A DNA stretch of 64,000 nucleotides, taken from contig CAWCTH010000002.1 of assembly GCA_963798445.1 (NCBI GenBank), positions 682,001 to 746,000 on the forward strand, in the 5' to 3' direction. Shown here piece by piece: positions 52,542 to 61,505 of the stretch. A model generated the notes under the pieces. The model was not told the origin of the DNA and ran no database searches. It worked only from the letters and a program-made list of their open reading frames with translations. Every line of letters starts with the position of its first letter. Within the stretch, counting starts at the first letter, position 1. Source of the stretch: DASXAI01 sp963798445 (GTDB lineage: Bacteria; Actinomycetota; Acidimicrobiia; Acidimicrobiales; Ilumatobacteraceae). Made by a program: the position numbers and the translations under genes.

Positions 52542-54296
52542 TTATGGAACCACGCTGCCTGCTTGTGTGTCGATCCCTTCCAGGAGTTGGCCGAAGATGT
52601 CGGCGCGGGCTTGCTCGTGTTGGTCGAGGGCGTCGTTGCGCTGACGCGTGAGGATCGTGACGAACTGCGGTCCGGTCTCGAAGAAGCCGCACCGCTCGCA
52701 CGTCGTCTCGTAGATGCAGTCCAGCGCGACGGGACGGGCGCAGTAGCCGTTGCCGAGGAGGCGACGGTGGGCCTCTGCGGCGAGGCGGCGCATGTTCGGC
52801 CCCGCGGTGCCGGCGGGCAGCGGGTGGGCGGTGTCGTAGGTCGCTTCGACAGCCTGGGTGACGCGGAAGTATTCGTCGGCGACGGTGCGATCCGAGAGGC
52901 GTGCATACGTCATGGTCATGTCCATGGATCGGTGGCCCAAGAGCGCGGCGATGGCCTCGACGCTCATGCCCCGGTTGATGGCTTGAGTGGCGAGGGTGTG
53001 GCGTAGCTGGTGGGGGTGGACGTGGCCGACCCCGGCGCGCCGGGCCACCGTGTCGACGTAACGGTGGATGGTGCGCCGGTCGAAAGGCTGGCCGTCGTCG
53101 CGTTCGACGAGTCGACCGGTGCGGCTCGGTCCTCGCTGGGCGCGGTAGCCGCTGATGAGCTCGACCAACACTGGATGAAGCGGCACGTAGCGGTCGTTGT
53201 GGAGTTTGCCGACGGGGATGCGCAGCCAGTGGGTGTCGCCGATGTGCACCATGGCGTCGTCCTCCAGCCCCGACAGTTCGCCCGAGCGCATGCCGGTGCG
53301 GGCCAGAAGTTCGACCATCAGCCGCCGGCGGGGGTTGGGATCGGCGGCGAGCACGGCCATGAACTTGGCCGCGGTGGGGTCGTCCAAGAACTTGGGCAAC
53401 GGCTCGTCGAGGATCGGCAGGTCGTCGTTGAAGATCGGCACCCGGGCTGGGGCGTCGTCGTAGTCGAACTCGATGACGCGCTCGAAGAAGGTTCGCAACA
53501 GTCCGAGGCGGTTGCGGACGGTGCTCGCCGACAGCCGCGTGCCTGGCTTGCGGCCGGGGCGGCGCGCCATCGCCTTCTTGAACGTTTCGATGTGACGACG
53601 CTCGATCGAGGCGACGCACTGGCACTGGTCGTCGCTGTCGATCAGATGGCCGGCGAGAAGACGCAGGGCTAGGTCGGTGGCCACCACCGTGGCGGGCCGG
53701 GCCGAGACGGCGAGCTGGGCGAGATAGCGGCTCATGGTGGCGGCCATCTGTGGCGCCGCCGCGCTGACCTGCTCCCAGGACACCTCCTTCACCGGGACAC
53801 GGGACGGTTCCTTCGGCGGGCGGGGCTTGGGCGCCGGCGCCGGCTTGGGGATCGCGCCCTGCCGCCCACCGACCGCCCTCGGCGCCTTCGGGAAGTCGGC
53901 GGCGACGATGAGCCCAGCGCGTGGCGCGTCGGGGTCGCCGTGGGCGGCGAGATGCGAGAAACACTTGCTGATCAAGGCCAAACGCCGGCGCGCGGTGCTC
54001 GTCGCCACCGTCCGCCCTCGGCTCGATCTCAGCGAGTCGAGGTAGTCCTCGATGTGGCGCCGTTCGATGCCGGCGACCGAGCGACAACGCGGGTCGCGCC
54101 GGACGATGCCGCCGGCGAGCTGGCGCAGGGCCTGCTCGGTGACATCGACCACGGCGGGAGCGGCGCTCCGCTCCAGCTCGATGAGAAACCGGCGCAGGGT
54201 CGCCGCCATCTGCGGGGCACGCCGAGCGATCTCGTCCCAGTCGGGATCGGTGAAGGACACAACCTCGGCGGCGGCCACGACCGCGAGCGCGTTCAT
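52542..54296 (-). CDS. Long tyrosine recombinase with duplicated N-terminal domain (TnpB-like), copy B
   Basis: Same 584-residue protein as copy A, identical within a few base changes. It has the complete catalytic set, duplicated N-terminal domain and C-terminal Cys cluster. The ATG at 54296 overlaps the stop of the shorter recombinase (54293), so both are translated together. Confidence 0.9.
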   Translation of the reverse strand: MNALAVVAAAEVVSFTDPDWDEIARRAPQMAATLRRFLIELERSAAPAVVDVTEQALRQLAGGIVRRDPRCRSVAGIERRHIEDYLDSLRSSRGRTVATSTARRRLALISKCFSHLAAHGDPDAPRAGLIVAADFPKAPRAVGGRQGAIPKPAPAPKPRPPKEPSRVPVKEVSWEQVSAAAPQMAATMSRYLAQLAVSARPATVVATDLALRLLAGHLIDSDDQCQCVASIERRHIETFKKAMARRPGRKPGTRLSASTVRNRLGLLRTFFERVIEFDYDDAPARVPIFNDDLPILDEPLPKFLDDPTAAKFMAVLAADPNPRRRLMVELLARTGMRSGELSGLEDDAMVHIGDTHWLRIPVGKLHNDRYVPLHPVLVELISGYRAQRGPSRTGRLVERDDGQPFDRRTIHRYVDTVARRAGVGHVHPHQLRHTLATQAINRGMSVEAIAALLGHRSMDMTMTYARLSDRTVADEYFRVTQAVEATYDTAHPLPAGTAGPNMRRLAAEAHRRLLGNGYCARPVALDCIYETTCERCGFFETGPQFVTILTRQRNDALDQHEQARADIFGQLLEGIDTQAGSVVP

Positions 54297-55336
54297 CGGG
54301 CGGTCCCCATCGCCGCCTGGGCCTCGATGGCCTCGGCCGCTCGCCGGTACTCCTCGGCCAGCCAGTCCGGACTCAAGTGCAGATAGACGCGCGTGGAAGC
54401 GATCGAACGGTGCCCGGCCTGAGCCTGCAACGCTTCGAGGGCCATCCCCCCTTCGCGCAGTCGGGTGAGGCAGGTGTGACGCAGCTCGTGGCACGTGCCA
54501 TGCACCAGACCGGCGCGCATCCGCGCTCGCGACAGGATCTCGTCGAGGCCCTCCGCCGACAGAGGCTGACCGCGGCGTCGTCCCTTTAGCGCGACGAAGA
54601 CGCGATCGGTCGCCGACTCGCGCGGCCGCTCGTTGTTCAGGTAGCCAGCGACAGTGGCGAAGAACGTCGGCGACATCGGCACGAGCCGCTCGTGACCGCC
54701 TTTGCCTTCGGCCACGAACACCCGGCACTCGCCCAAACGCAGGTCCTCGAGCCGCAAGCCCAGCACCTCGCAACGGCGCAGCCCGCCCAGCACCATGGCC
54801 CGAATCATCGCCCGGTCACGCTCGGTGCGTAGCGCTGCCGTGAGCGCTTCGACCTCGGCCCGCTCGAGGATGCGAGGCAACCGACGCACGCCCCGCACGA
54901 GCGGAACTCCCCGCTGGCCACGCCGGCGGGCTCGTCGACTGGGCAAGCCCCGCGGCACCGGGTTGGCCACCACGCCCACATCGCCGCGGGTAACGAGATA
55001 GCCATACAGGCTCGACACCGCGGCCAACCGGCGCTTGATCGTCGCCGCCGACAACCCCGACGCCCCGTCAGAAAGCCGCACCAGGTTCTCGGCACCAACA
55101 CGAGGACGCTGCTGGGACGAAACGAAGGCCAGCACGTCGGCCGGCGTGACCTCACCGACGTCCTTGCCGACAACGTCGAAGAACACCTTCAGGTCATGGG
55201 CATAGGACCGCAGCGTGTTCGGACGAGCCCGCGCCGACGCGAACTCCAAGAAGTCATCGATCAGGTCGTGGCCAACCCGATAGACCCGCTCGCCGTCAGC
55301 GAGCACCACGCACTGGAATGACGGAGACCAACCCAC
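54293..55336 (-). CDS. Shorter tyrosine recombinase (TnpA-like), copy B
   Basis: A 347-residue integrase. The N-terminal core-binding domain (YRVGHDLIDDFLEFASARARPNTLRSYAHDLKVFFD, residues 19-54) is followed by the catalytic domain with Arg187 (GGLRRCEV), Lys212, His283-x-x-Arg286 (HELRHTCL), His309 and Tyr318 (STRVYLHL). GTG start at 55336 after a GGAGGATC site. Tyrosine recombinases with two adjacent genes of unequal length and overlapping ends are the Tn554 type of transposon. It acts on the inverted ends with the long recombinase. Confidence 0.92.
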   Translation of the reverse strand: MGWSPSFQCVVLADGERVYRVGHDLIDDFLEFASARARPNTLRSYAHDLKVFFDVVGKDVGEVTPADVLAFVSSQQRPRVGAENLVRLSDGASGLSAATIKRRLAAVSSLYGYLVTRGDVGVVANPVPRGLPSRRARRRGQRGVPLVRGVRRLPRILERAEVEALTAALRTERDRAMIRAMVLGGLRRCEVLGLRLEDLRLGECRVFVAEGKGGHERLVPMSPTFFATVAGYLNNERPRESATDRVFVALKGRRRGQPLSAEGLDEILSRARMRAGLVHGTCHELRHTCLTRLREGGMALEALQAQAGHRSIASTRVYLHLSPDWLAEEYRRAAEAIEAQAAMGTAR

Positions 55337-55531
55337 CAGAGATCCTCCTTCGGGACGCTCCGCCGGGAAGATCTTCCCCGGACGGCCGCTCCGACAGGTG
55401 GATCACCCGTATAACCGGCGTTCTGGGATACCGCTGTCCGTTGTGGTAGAGGTGAGTGGTGTCACAGGGTGGACGTGGACGGGCGATGCAGAGAACCTCG
55501 ATGTCGCACCAAATCGCGTGAAGTGGCTGGC

Positions 55532-58225
55532 CTAGATGTCGGCCACTTCGGCTAGGAGAAACGCTCCGACATCGTCAATCGTCATCGCGGTCCCCTGTTG
55601 ACGGAGCTCTTCGTAGCGGCTGTCACCCAGGATCGTACGCGCCTGGGTGATCGCGGCGGCGGCGACGTTCGGGTGCATCGCTATGTTCAGGCTTGCCCCG
55701 TCGAGCACAGCTATCGCGTCGTGTCGCCCCATCGCGGAGAGAGCATGGAAGAAGTTCCGAGGCGCATAGCGTACGAGCAGGCCTTGCCCGGTGCGGCGAG
55801 CATGGTCGACGACATCACAGATCGCGGCGAGACCGCCTCTGGGATCGAGCTCTGACTGCAGCGCGCCCAAGAACAGCCGTGCCAGCCCGTTACGGAAGCT
55901 GTCACGGGTCTCCGCTGTCAGTTCCCGCGCCTCGACCAAGGAGGTGACGCCGCGAACTGGGTCAGGGTCAGCGAGGCCGGCCTGGATCAAGCCGCCGGCG
56001 ATGGCCCTGACGTTGCCGAGGTCGCGGGCGTGGGTGAGCAGTCGCAGAGCGAGTGAATAGTCTGGGGAACCTGTGAAAAGAGCGAAGGCGCACAGAGTCC
56101 AGAGCGCTTCGGCGCGGTCGTAGTCGAACGCAGGTCCCAGCCGTTCCGTGTCGGCGAGGAGCGTTTCGGAGACGGCGCGCGATTCGAGAGCCCGACCGGC
56201 GCTTCCGATCACCCCCGCCAGCCAGGTCAGCGCCGTCGGACGCAGTGGATCATCCCGGTGAAGAACATCAAGCACCGCTCGGATCTCCTGTTCGGCGGCA
56301 TCAAGCTCGCCTCGCATATACATGCCGTAGCCCCGGTGGAGGACGGCGGCGTGGGACAGCCGATGCTCGGATGCCGCCGGGAGGGACAACGCGTCTTCGA
56401 CCCAGCGGAAGATCTCCTGGAGTCGCCTGGTTTGGTTGTACATGAACAGGCCGGCCGCGATTCGCAGTGCCGTGTCGGTTTTCTTGCTAGCCACTGAGCA
56501 CTCGAAAGCGGCGCGGACATCGTCAAGCTCGTCGTCGATCACGTCGAGCCACCATCGACTGTCCCGTCCTCGGCAACCATCCCAGGCCGATTCGGCGAGC
56601 GCGGCGAAGTAGTCCGTGTGCCGTGCCCGCAGTTCCGTCGCTTCGGTCTCGGCGAGCCGGGGCGCGCCGTACTGGCGCATGGTCTCGAGCATTCGGTAGG
56701 ACGTTCGATCCTGCTGGGATGTGGCCCCGAGCAGGGACTTGGCGACGAGTTCCTCGAGCATGTCGAGGGTGGCGAACTCGTCGTCGCGCCATGCCACGGC
56801 GTGGGCGGCAGCGGCGTCGAAGCTTCCGGCGAACACAGAGAGCCGAGCGAAGAACGTTTGGCACTCGACGGTGAGCAGGTTGTAGCTCCAGTCGAGCACC
56901 GCCTGTAACGATCGGTGCCGGTCGTCGGTGGCGCCGGTTTGGGTGAGGAGCCGGAACCGCTGATCGAGGCGATGCTCGATCTCGGCTGGCGTCATGGCGA
57001 CGGTGCGGGCAGCAGCCAGCTCGATGGCCAAGGGCATGCCGTCGAGGCGCCGGCACAACCGGGCGACAACCTCGGAGTCGAAGTCCGTGTCGCTCGTGTC
57101 GTGCAGGACGTTGGCACGGTCGGTGAACAGCTCGATGGCGGCGCCGCCACCATCGACGGGCAACGGCTTCAGCGTCACGATGTGCTCGCCGGGCAGGTGT
57201 ATGCGTTCCCGACTCGTGGCCAGCACGACGAGGTCGGGGGCGGCAGTCAGGAGGCATTCGACGAGCTCGGCCGCGTCCCGCAGGAGGTGTTCGCAGTTGT
57301 CGATGATGAACAACGCTCGCCAGGTCCGCACCACGTTCAAGAGCGCCTCACGTGGCGCGGCGCTAGTTCCGCCCGACAGGCCGATGGTGGCCGTCATGAG
57401 GGGTTCCAGGCCGTCTGCCGCGGCGAGGCCGGCGAGCTCGAACATCCACACGCCGTCGGGGAATTTGTCGACGAGGGTGGCTCCGACCTCGGCTGCGAGT
57501 CGGCTCTTGCCCACACCTCCTGGGCCAACGAGAGTGACCAATCGCGCATATCGAAGCCGGTCAGCCACCAGTTCGCACTCGGTCGCCCGCCCGACGAACG
57601 ACGTCCGATGACGAGGAAGCGACCCGACCGCGCCGTCGATCGACCGCAGCGGCGGGAAGCTCCGCTCGAGGCCCTCACCCATCAGTTGCCAGACGTGCTC
57701 CGGTCGGGCGAGGCCACGCAGCGCATGCGTGCCAAGGTCGGCCACGGCGATCTCGGCATCCAGGGCGTCCGACGCCAGCTCGTAGGCCGACGACGAGATG
57801 AGCACCTGGCCGCCGTGGGCGATCCCCATCAGGCGGGCGGTCCGGTTCAGCGCCGGGCCGAACCAGTCGTCGCCGCGAGGTTCGGCGTCACCGGCATGGA
57901 CGGCCATTCGCACCCGGACACGGCCGATGTCGCCCCACTCGGCGCCGGTGAGGGATCGCTGTGCGGAACCGGCCGCCGTGATTGCGTCAGCGGCCGACGT
58001 GAACACTGCGCACACGCCATCGCCAGTGTGCTTGAACACTTCGCCGCCGGACGCCACCACGGCCTCGGTGATCAGGTTGTCGTGTCTCGCCAGTGCCGCG
58101 GGCATGAGCGCCGGGTACTCCGACCAGAGTTTCGTGGAGCCTTCGATGTCCGTGAACAGAAAGGCGCGGGTCCCCACACTGCGAGCGTAAACCCCACCAT
58201 CGCGCACCGTCGCCCGCTGCTGCAC
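55532..58225 (-). CDS. Class III nucleotide cyclase fused to an AAA-type ATPase/TPR region
   Basis: 897 residues. The N-terminal cyclase homology domain (AFLFTDIEGSTKLW at residues 21-34, KHTGDGVCAVF near 65-75, LNRTARLM near 126-133) is followed by a LuxR-family-type ATPase with Walker A GPGGVGKS at 234-241 and Walker B ALFIIDN at about 304-310. A long helical TPR-like region follows. There is no DNA-binding domain at the end. The GTG at 58177 (residue 17) may be the real start, as the cyclase begins there. The order is the opposite of the regulator at 2.7 kb. Probably a signal-responsive cyclase or cyclase-derived sensor. Confidence 0.88.
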   Translation of the reverse strand: MQQRATVRDGGVYARSVGTRAFLFTDIEGSTKLWSEYPALMPAALARHDNLITEAVVASGGEVFKHTGDGVCAVFTSAADAITAAGSAQRSLTGAEWGDIGRVRVRMAVHAGDAEPRGDDWFGPALNRTARLMGIAHGGQVLISSSAYELASDALDAEIAVADLGTHALRGLARPEHVWQLMGEGLERSFPPLRSIDGAVGSLPRHRTSFVGRATECELVADRLRYARLVTLVGPGGVGKSRLAAEVGATLVDKFPDGVWMFELAGLAAADGLEPLMTATIGLSGGTSAAPREALLNVVRTWRALFIIDNCEHLLRDAAELVECLLTAAPDLVVLATSRERIHLPGEHIVTLKPLPVDGGGAAIELFTDRANVLHDTSDTDFDSEVVARLCRRLDGMPLAIELAAARTVAMTPAEIEHRLDQRFRLLTQTGATDDRHRSLQAVLDWSYNLLTVECQTFFARLSVFAGSFDAAAAHAVAWRDDEFATLDMLEELVAKSLLGATSQQDRTSYRMLETMRQYGAPRLAETEATELRARHTDYFAALAESAWDGCRGRDSRWWLDVIDDELDDVRAAFECSVASKKTDTALRIAAGLFMYNQTRRLQEIFRWVEDALSLPAASEHRLSHAAVLHRGYGMYMRGELDAAEQEIRAVLDVLHRDDPLRPTALTWLAGVIGSAGRALESRAVSETLLADTERLGPAFDYDRAEALWTLCAFALFTGSPDYSLALRLLTHARDLGNVRAIAGGLIQAGLADPDPVRGVTSLVEARELTAETRDSFRNGLARLFLGALQSELDPRGGLAAICDVVDHARRTGQGLLVRYAPRNFFHALSAMGRHDAIAVLDGASLNIAMHPNVAAAAITQARTILGDSRYEELRQQGTAMTIDDVGAFLLAEVADI

Positions 58226-58453
58226 TCGGTCTCACCTTTCGGGGTATGCCCGACCCCGGCGGCCGCCTTTCGGAGCGATCGATCCGGCGCACCTGCCCTT
58301 CCACCGAGCGGCGCCCCGAGCCGGCGGTATGGGACGGTCTGCCGCGCCGATCTGCGCGGCTCGACAGCATGGCGAGATGACGCCACTGGGCATTATGCGT
58401 CTGCGCTCCGTCACGTCGGTGTTTCTGGACTGATGACGGACCCGGCCTCGCCG

Positions 58454-58885
58454 TCAGGCCGGCGTGTCGACCCCAGGGGCGACGATCATCCATGGGGTGC
58501 CGAAGCGGTCGACGCACATGCCGAACGCTTCGGAGAAGAAGGTCGGGATGAGCGGCTGGTTGATTTTGCCGCCCTCAGCGAGGGCGTCGAAGACGCGGTT
58601 GGCGTCGGCGACGTCGCTGGCGTCGTAGCTGACTTGCATGCCCTGGACGGAGCCGAAGTCGGGGTTGATCGGGTCGTCCGACCCCATGAGGAAGTCGTCA
58701 CCAAGAGTGAGGGCGGCGTGCACGATGAGGCCGGCTTGCTCGGGCGGTGGCGGCTCAACGCCGGGCGCGTCCTTCATCGTCAGCAGCGCGAGCTCGCCGC
58801 CGAAGATCTCCTTGTACCGAGTGAACGCGTCACGGCAATTGCCGCCGAAGAACAGGAAGGGGCGGAAGGCCAACGGATCCTCCAT
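58454..58885 (-). CDS. PhnB-like VOC family protein
   Basis: A 143-residue PhnB/glyoxalase-like protein: FRPFLFFGGNCRDAFTRYKEIFGGELALLTMKDAPG, then AALTLGDDFLMGSDDP and VFDALAEGGKINQPLIPTFFSEAFGMCVDRFGTPWMI. The last part with FGTPWMI is the PhnB signature. ATG at 58885 chosen as the start of homology; the frame is open far upstream. Function unknown. Confidence 0.88.
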   Translation of the reverse strand: MEDPLAFRPFLFFGGNCRDAFTRYKEIFGGELALLTMKDAPGVEPPPPEQAGLIVHAALTLGDDFLMGSDDPINPDFGSVQGMQVSYDASDVADANRVFDALAEGGKINQPLIPTFFSEAFGMCVDRFGTPWMIVAPGVDTPA

Positions 58886-59333
58886 CAAGGTTGGTGGTGT
58901 TTGGGGTATGGACGCTCGACGGTTGACGAACTCATCGCGATGGCCTGCACGCCGAATCGCCGACGTGCGCCACCGAGGCCGACATCCGTTGTGAACGCAC
59001 GAGAGCAACTGGCGCCAAAGCTCGACCCGAGCACACCAATCGGCGCCCAGAGCGGACGGCTCAGTCCGACGAGACTCTCGGCCCCTGCCCTCCAAGTGCC
59101 GTTGGGGGACTGGGCAAACTCTGTCTGACGCGGCAGCAGACGGCTGATTCCATGAGCCCTGAGCTGGAAGCGTCTCGCGGCACCCGATGACACTCGTTGG
59201 TCGGACCCAACCGGCCGCCCCTTCTGCCGTCGCCGGCTGAACCCCCTCAGTGTCGCCGCCGACCGGGCGACCTCGGCGCGACTCCCCGTCAGGTCCGAAG
59301 CGCCGCGCTTCGGGGCGGTGGCTCCGGCCCCCA
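58886..59333. other. Intergenic, no supported gene
   Basis: About 450 bases. Long shadow ORFs on both strands contain no recognised family; probably non-coding remnant sequence. Confidence 0.5.
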
Positions 59334-59729
59334 TCAGGTTCGCCGAGTCCCAATCAGGCGGCGAAGTTCACTGCCGATGGTCTCGAGCGAGGGGTCCTCG
59401 GCGGCGACACGCATCACCAGCTCGTACACATCGTCGTTGGCGACGCGGGTGGCGCTGGCGCCGTTGAGCTCCAGGAAGACCGCTGTGGCCGTCCAGCCGA
59501 GTCGCTTGTTGCCGTCGATGAGGGCGTGGTTCTTCACGATCGAGTGCAAAAGCGCAGCGGCCTTGGTCCACCGATCGGGGTAAGCGTCTTGACCAGCGAC
59601 CGTCATCTGTGGTCGCGCCGCAGCCGAGCCGAGCAGTCCCACGTCACGGATGGGTGGCGGATCCCCCAACAGGAGGCGAGCCAGCTCGATCAGATCGTCG
59701 AGCTCAAGGAACTCAACCGGCTCGATCAC
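59334..59729 (-). CDS. doc: Doc-like (Fic/DOC) toxin
   Basis: A 131-residue Fic-fold toxin: the motif HALIDGNKR at residues 68-76 is the Doc version (H-x-x-x-D-G-N-K-R) of the Fic active site, which phosphorylates elongation factor Tu in known cases. Preceded by KAAALLHSIVKN and followed by LGWTATAVFLELNG. The ATG at 59729 overlaps the antitoxin stop (59726). Unlike classical Phd-Doc, the partner is a ribbon-helix-helix-type antitoxin. Confidence 0.9.
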   Translation of the reverse strand: MIEPVEFLELDDLIELARLLLGDPPPIRDVGLLGSAAARPQMTVAGQDAYPDRWTKAAALLHSIVKNHALIDGNKRLGWTATAVFLELNGASATRVANDDVYELVMRVAAEDPSLETIGSELRRLIGTRRT

Positions 59730-59929
59730 TCGCCGAGACGCCGAAGGGCATCCGCGTGGACGTCGAGCACCCGCTCGGCGGCCGCAATGACGCGGCCTCG
59801 GTGCGCGCCCCGCGCCACGTACTCACGCACGGCCCGCCGGGCGGCCTCCTGCATCGAGATGCCCTCGGCCGCAGCGGACTCTCGGAGGGCGGCCTGCTCG
59901 TCGTCGGTCAGTCGAAGCGTCATCGCCAT
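59726..59929 (-). CDS. Ribbon-helix-helix antitoxin (partner of Doc)
   Basis: A 67-residue protein: TLRLTDDEQAALRESAAAEGISMQEAARRAVREYVARGAHR is a ribbon-helix-helix DNA-binding domain, with a helical tail (IAAAERVLDVHADALRRL) for the toxin. ATG at 59929, just after a palindrome. First gene of the operon. Confidence 0.85.
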   Translation of the reverse strand: MAMTLRLTDDEQAALRESAAAEGISMQEAARRAVREYVARGAHRGRVIAAAERVLDVHADALRRLGE

Positions 59930-59938
59930 CAGCTTCGA

Positions 59939-59957
59939 TGGTATCGCACTGATACCA
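59939..59957. promoter_or_regulatory. Palindromic operator of the RHH/Doc module
   Basis: TGGTATCGCACTGATACCA: 7-base perfect arms around a 5-base centre, 10 bases upstream of the antitoxin start. The TATCAGTG-like part could overlap the -10. Likely autoregulatory site for the RHH protein. Confidence 0.7.
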
Positions 59958-59982
59958 CGGCCGAATCGGCTTTAGGCGCTGA

Positions 59983-60391
59983 TCAGAGAACCTCGCGCGC
60001 CAACCGCATCGCGATCTCCACGCAGCGCCTAGCCCGCGCAACGGCTCGTGCAGCTTCGACCTTCGGGATCTCGTCGGGCTCGTACTCAGCCTTCGTCTTC
60101 AGTGGCAGGAGGCGGGCGAGCTCCTTCTCGACGGCGACTCCGTCCTTGCCCGCGTCGCCGAAGCAGTGCGAGCACCTGATCGTGGTCCTGACCGGCGGCC
60201 CGACGACCGATGCGCCGCCCAGTCACCGCGTCCGCTGCGTTGATCGCGGCGTGGATGGCGAGACTGGTGGCGGCGATCGAACGCCCTGCCTCGAGCTCAT
60301 TCACGGCGGCCGCCAGGTACTCATCGGCCTTGCCAGCGTACGCCCGGGCCTGCTGGGCGTTGACGATCCGTGTCCGTTTCTGGCTAGGCAC
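59983..60391 (-). pseudogene. HEPN-domain protein (toxin of a HEPN/MNT pair), frameshifted
   Basis: The N-terminal part (RAYAGKADEYLAAAVNELEAGRSIAATSLAIHAAINAADAV) is a HEPN helical bundle. After QDHDQVLA one extra base moves the rest into another frame: HCFGDAGKDGVAVEKELARLLPLKTKAEYEPDEIP and ARARRCVEIAMRLAREVL to the stop at 59983, the normal HEPN end. Overlaps the nucleotidyltransferase gene by 8 bases. HEPN proteins in such pairs are RNases inhibited by MNT-mediated AMPylation. Confidence 0.8.
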
Positions 60392-61013
60392 TGCGCCTGC
60401 CTCTCAGCTCGGCGACATCAGCCCCGAACACCACCACGCCGTCACGCTGCACATCGAGCCAAAGGGGCTTGCGGCTGCGCAGGAGCCGAATTGCGTCCGG
60501 CTCGCTGACCTCCACCACATCGATGGCGTTACCCGTCAACCGACGAAGTCCACTGCTCCATGCCGCCAGGCTTTCCCGCCATCGGGCGTCCTCTTCTTCG
60601 ATCCCGTCCGCTCGCACCACAACGACGTCGAGATCGCTCCCTCGAACGGCCTCGGCGCGGGCAAACGAGCCGAAGACAATGACGCTTGCCGGCGCCGGGA
60701 CGAGATCGCCGGCCACGCCGCCGATCTCGTCGAGGACGGTCTCGCGCGCACCCGCCAGCGCCGTCACGGCCCGAGCGGCGACGTGCTCGGGTACGAACCG
60801 GAACAACGCCGAGGGCGGCGCCTCTCGGCGCTCGACGATGCCCAGCTCCACGAGCGACGGCATGACACGCGAGGCCTGAGCGACGCTCACGCGAGACAGC
60901 CGGGCGATCGTACGGAGGTTGAGCTCCGCCGACGTCTCGGCCAGCACAGCCAGGATCCGACCCTGCACGCCAGGGACAACAGCCTCAACCGGTCGCGCGA
61001 AGTCCACGAACAA
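60384..61013 (-). CDS. Winged-helix plus MNT nucleotidyltransferase (antitoxin of HEPN/MNT)
   Basis: A 209-residue protein. An N-terminal winged-helix domain (ILAVLAETSAELNLRTIARLSRVSVAQASRVMPSLVELGIVER, residues 20-62) is followed by a minimal nucleotidyltransferase: GSFARAEAVRGSDLDVVVV with Gly115, Ser116, Asp127 and Asp129. In HEPN/MNT modules such proteins add AMP to the HEPN toxin. The built-in HTH means it could also repress its own operon through the inverted repeat upstream. Confidence 0.88.
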   Translation of the reverse strand: MFVDFARPVEAVVPGVQGRILAVLAETSAELNLRTIARLSRVSVAQASRVMPSLVELGIVERREAPPSALFRFVPEHVAARAVTALAGARETVLDEIGGVAGDLVPAPASVIVFGSFARAEAVRGSDLDVVVVRADGIEEEDARWRESLAAWSSGLRRLTGNAIDVVEVSEPDAIRLLRSRKPLWLDVQRDGVVVFGADVAELRGRRSA

Positions 61014-61026
61014 AGCCTAAGCGCAA

Positions 61027-61052
61027 AGACATCATAAATGGAACAAATGTCT
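61027..61052. promoter_or_regulatory. Inverted repeat upstream of the HTH-MNT/HEPN operon
   Basis: AGACAT and ATGTCT, 14 bases apart, 14-39 bases upstream of the ATG at 61013 in an AT-richer patch. A candidate site for the winged helix of the first gene. Confidence 0.4.
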
Positions 61053-61091
61053 CTTCCATGAGCGATGTAGTGGAGTCGCCGTTGAACCCAC

Positions 61092-61484
61092 TCACCGAGC
61101 TGAAGTGGTCCGCTCAACCACCCGGCCCTCGCGCAACGCGACTCTCACGAGACCGGGAACGTGCGCCTCCCGCTCGAGCGTGGCGTTGTCGCCCACGGTT
61201 ACGTCGAGGGGCAGCGGAAGTCATGAAGCTGACGGAGCAACCACACGGCGTCGGCGTGGCGGCGCGTGATCCTCGGCAGCACGACGAGTACGTCGATCGG
61301 AATCGGGCCCGTCGTCGCCCTGTTCGAATGAGCCGAAAACGACGGCACGGATGGCCTCAGTGCCCTCGAAAATGCACTCAACGACCTCGGGCACACAGCG
61401 AGCAAGCGAGCGTCGGTCGTACTCGGCCTTGCCCCCGCAACCTCGATGTTGGAGCGGCGCATCCGTCCCATTCTTCCGCTCCAC
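61092..61484 (-). pseudogene. MNT nucleotidyltransferase remnant
   Basis: Three frames contain parts of one protein: VPEVVECIFEGTEAIRAVVFGSFEQGDDGPDSD, then IDVLVVLPRITRRHADAVWLLRQLHDF, then VTVGDNATLEREAHVPGLVRVALREGRVVERTTSAR to the stop at 61092. The GSF and DSDID motifs of an MNT domain are visible. Two frameshifts inactivate it. Second nucleotidyltransferase next to the HEPN/MNT pair. Confidence 0.7.
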
Positions 61485-61505
61485 GACGGGTGAGCGGCCC
61501 CGTCG

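Larger units (their letters stand above)
52503..55422. mobile_element. Two-recombinase (Tn554-like) transposon, copy B
   Basis: Same element as copy A, same orientation, with CCGGCGTT at 52503-52510 and 55415-55422 and the same inverted ends. Both genes are intact here, so this copy could be active and could act on copy A in trans. Flanks differ from copy A, confirming independent insertion at a similar site. Confidence 0.92.

Noticed and set aside
47182..55422. Integron interpretation of the recombinase elements
   Set aside because: No IntI-specific extra domain, no attC-like sites and no cassette array; inverted ends and two recombinases fit a transposon.
58886..59333. Long ORFs on both strands next to the PhnB-like gene
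   Set aside because: Overlap each other without family features and lack ribosome sites.
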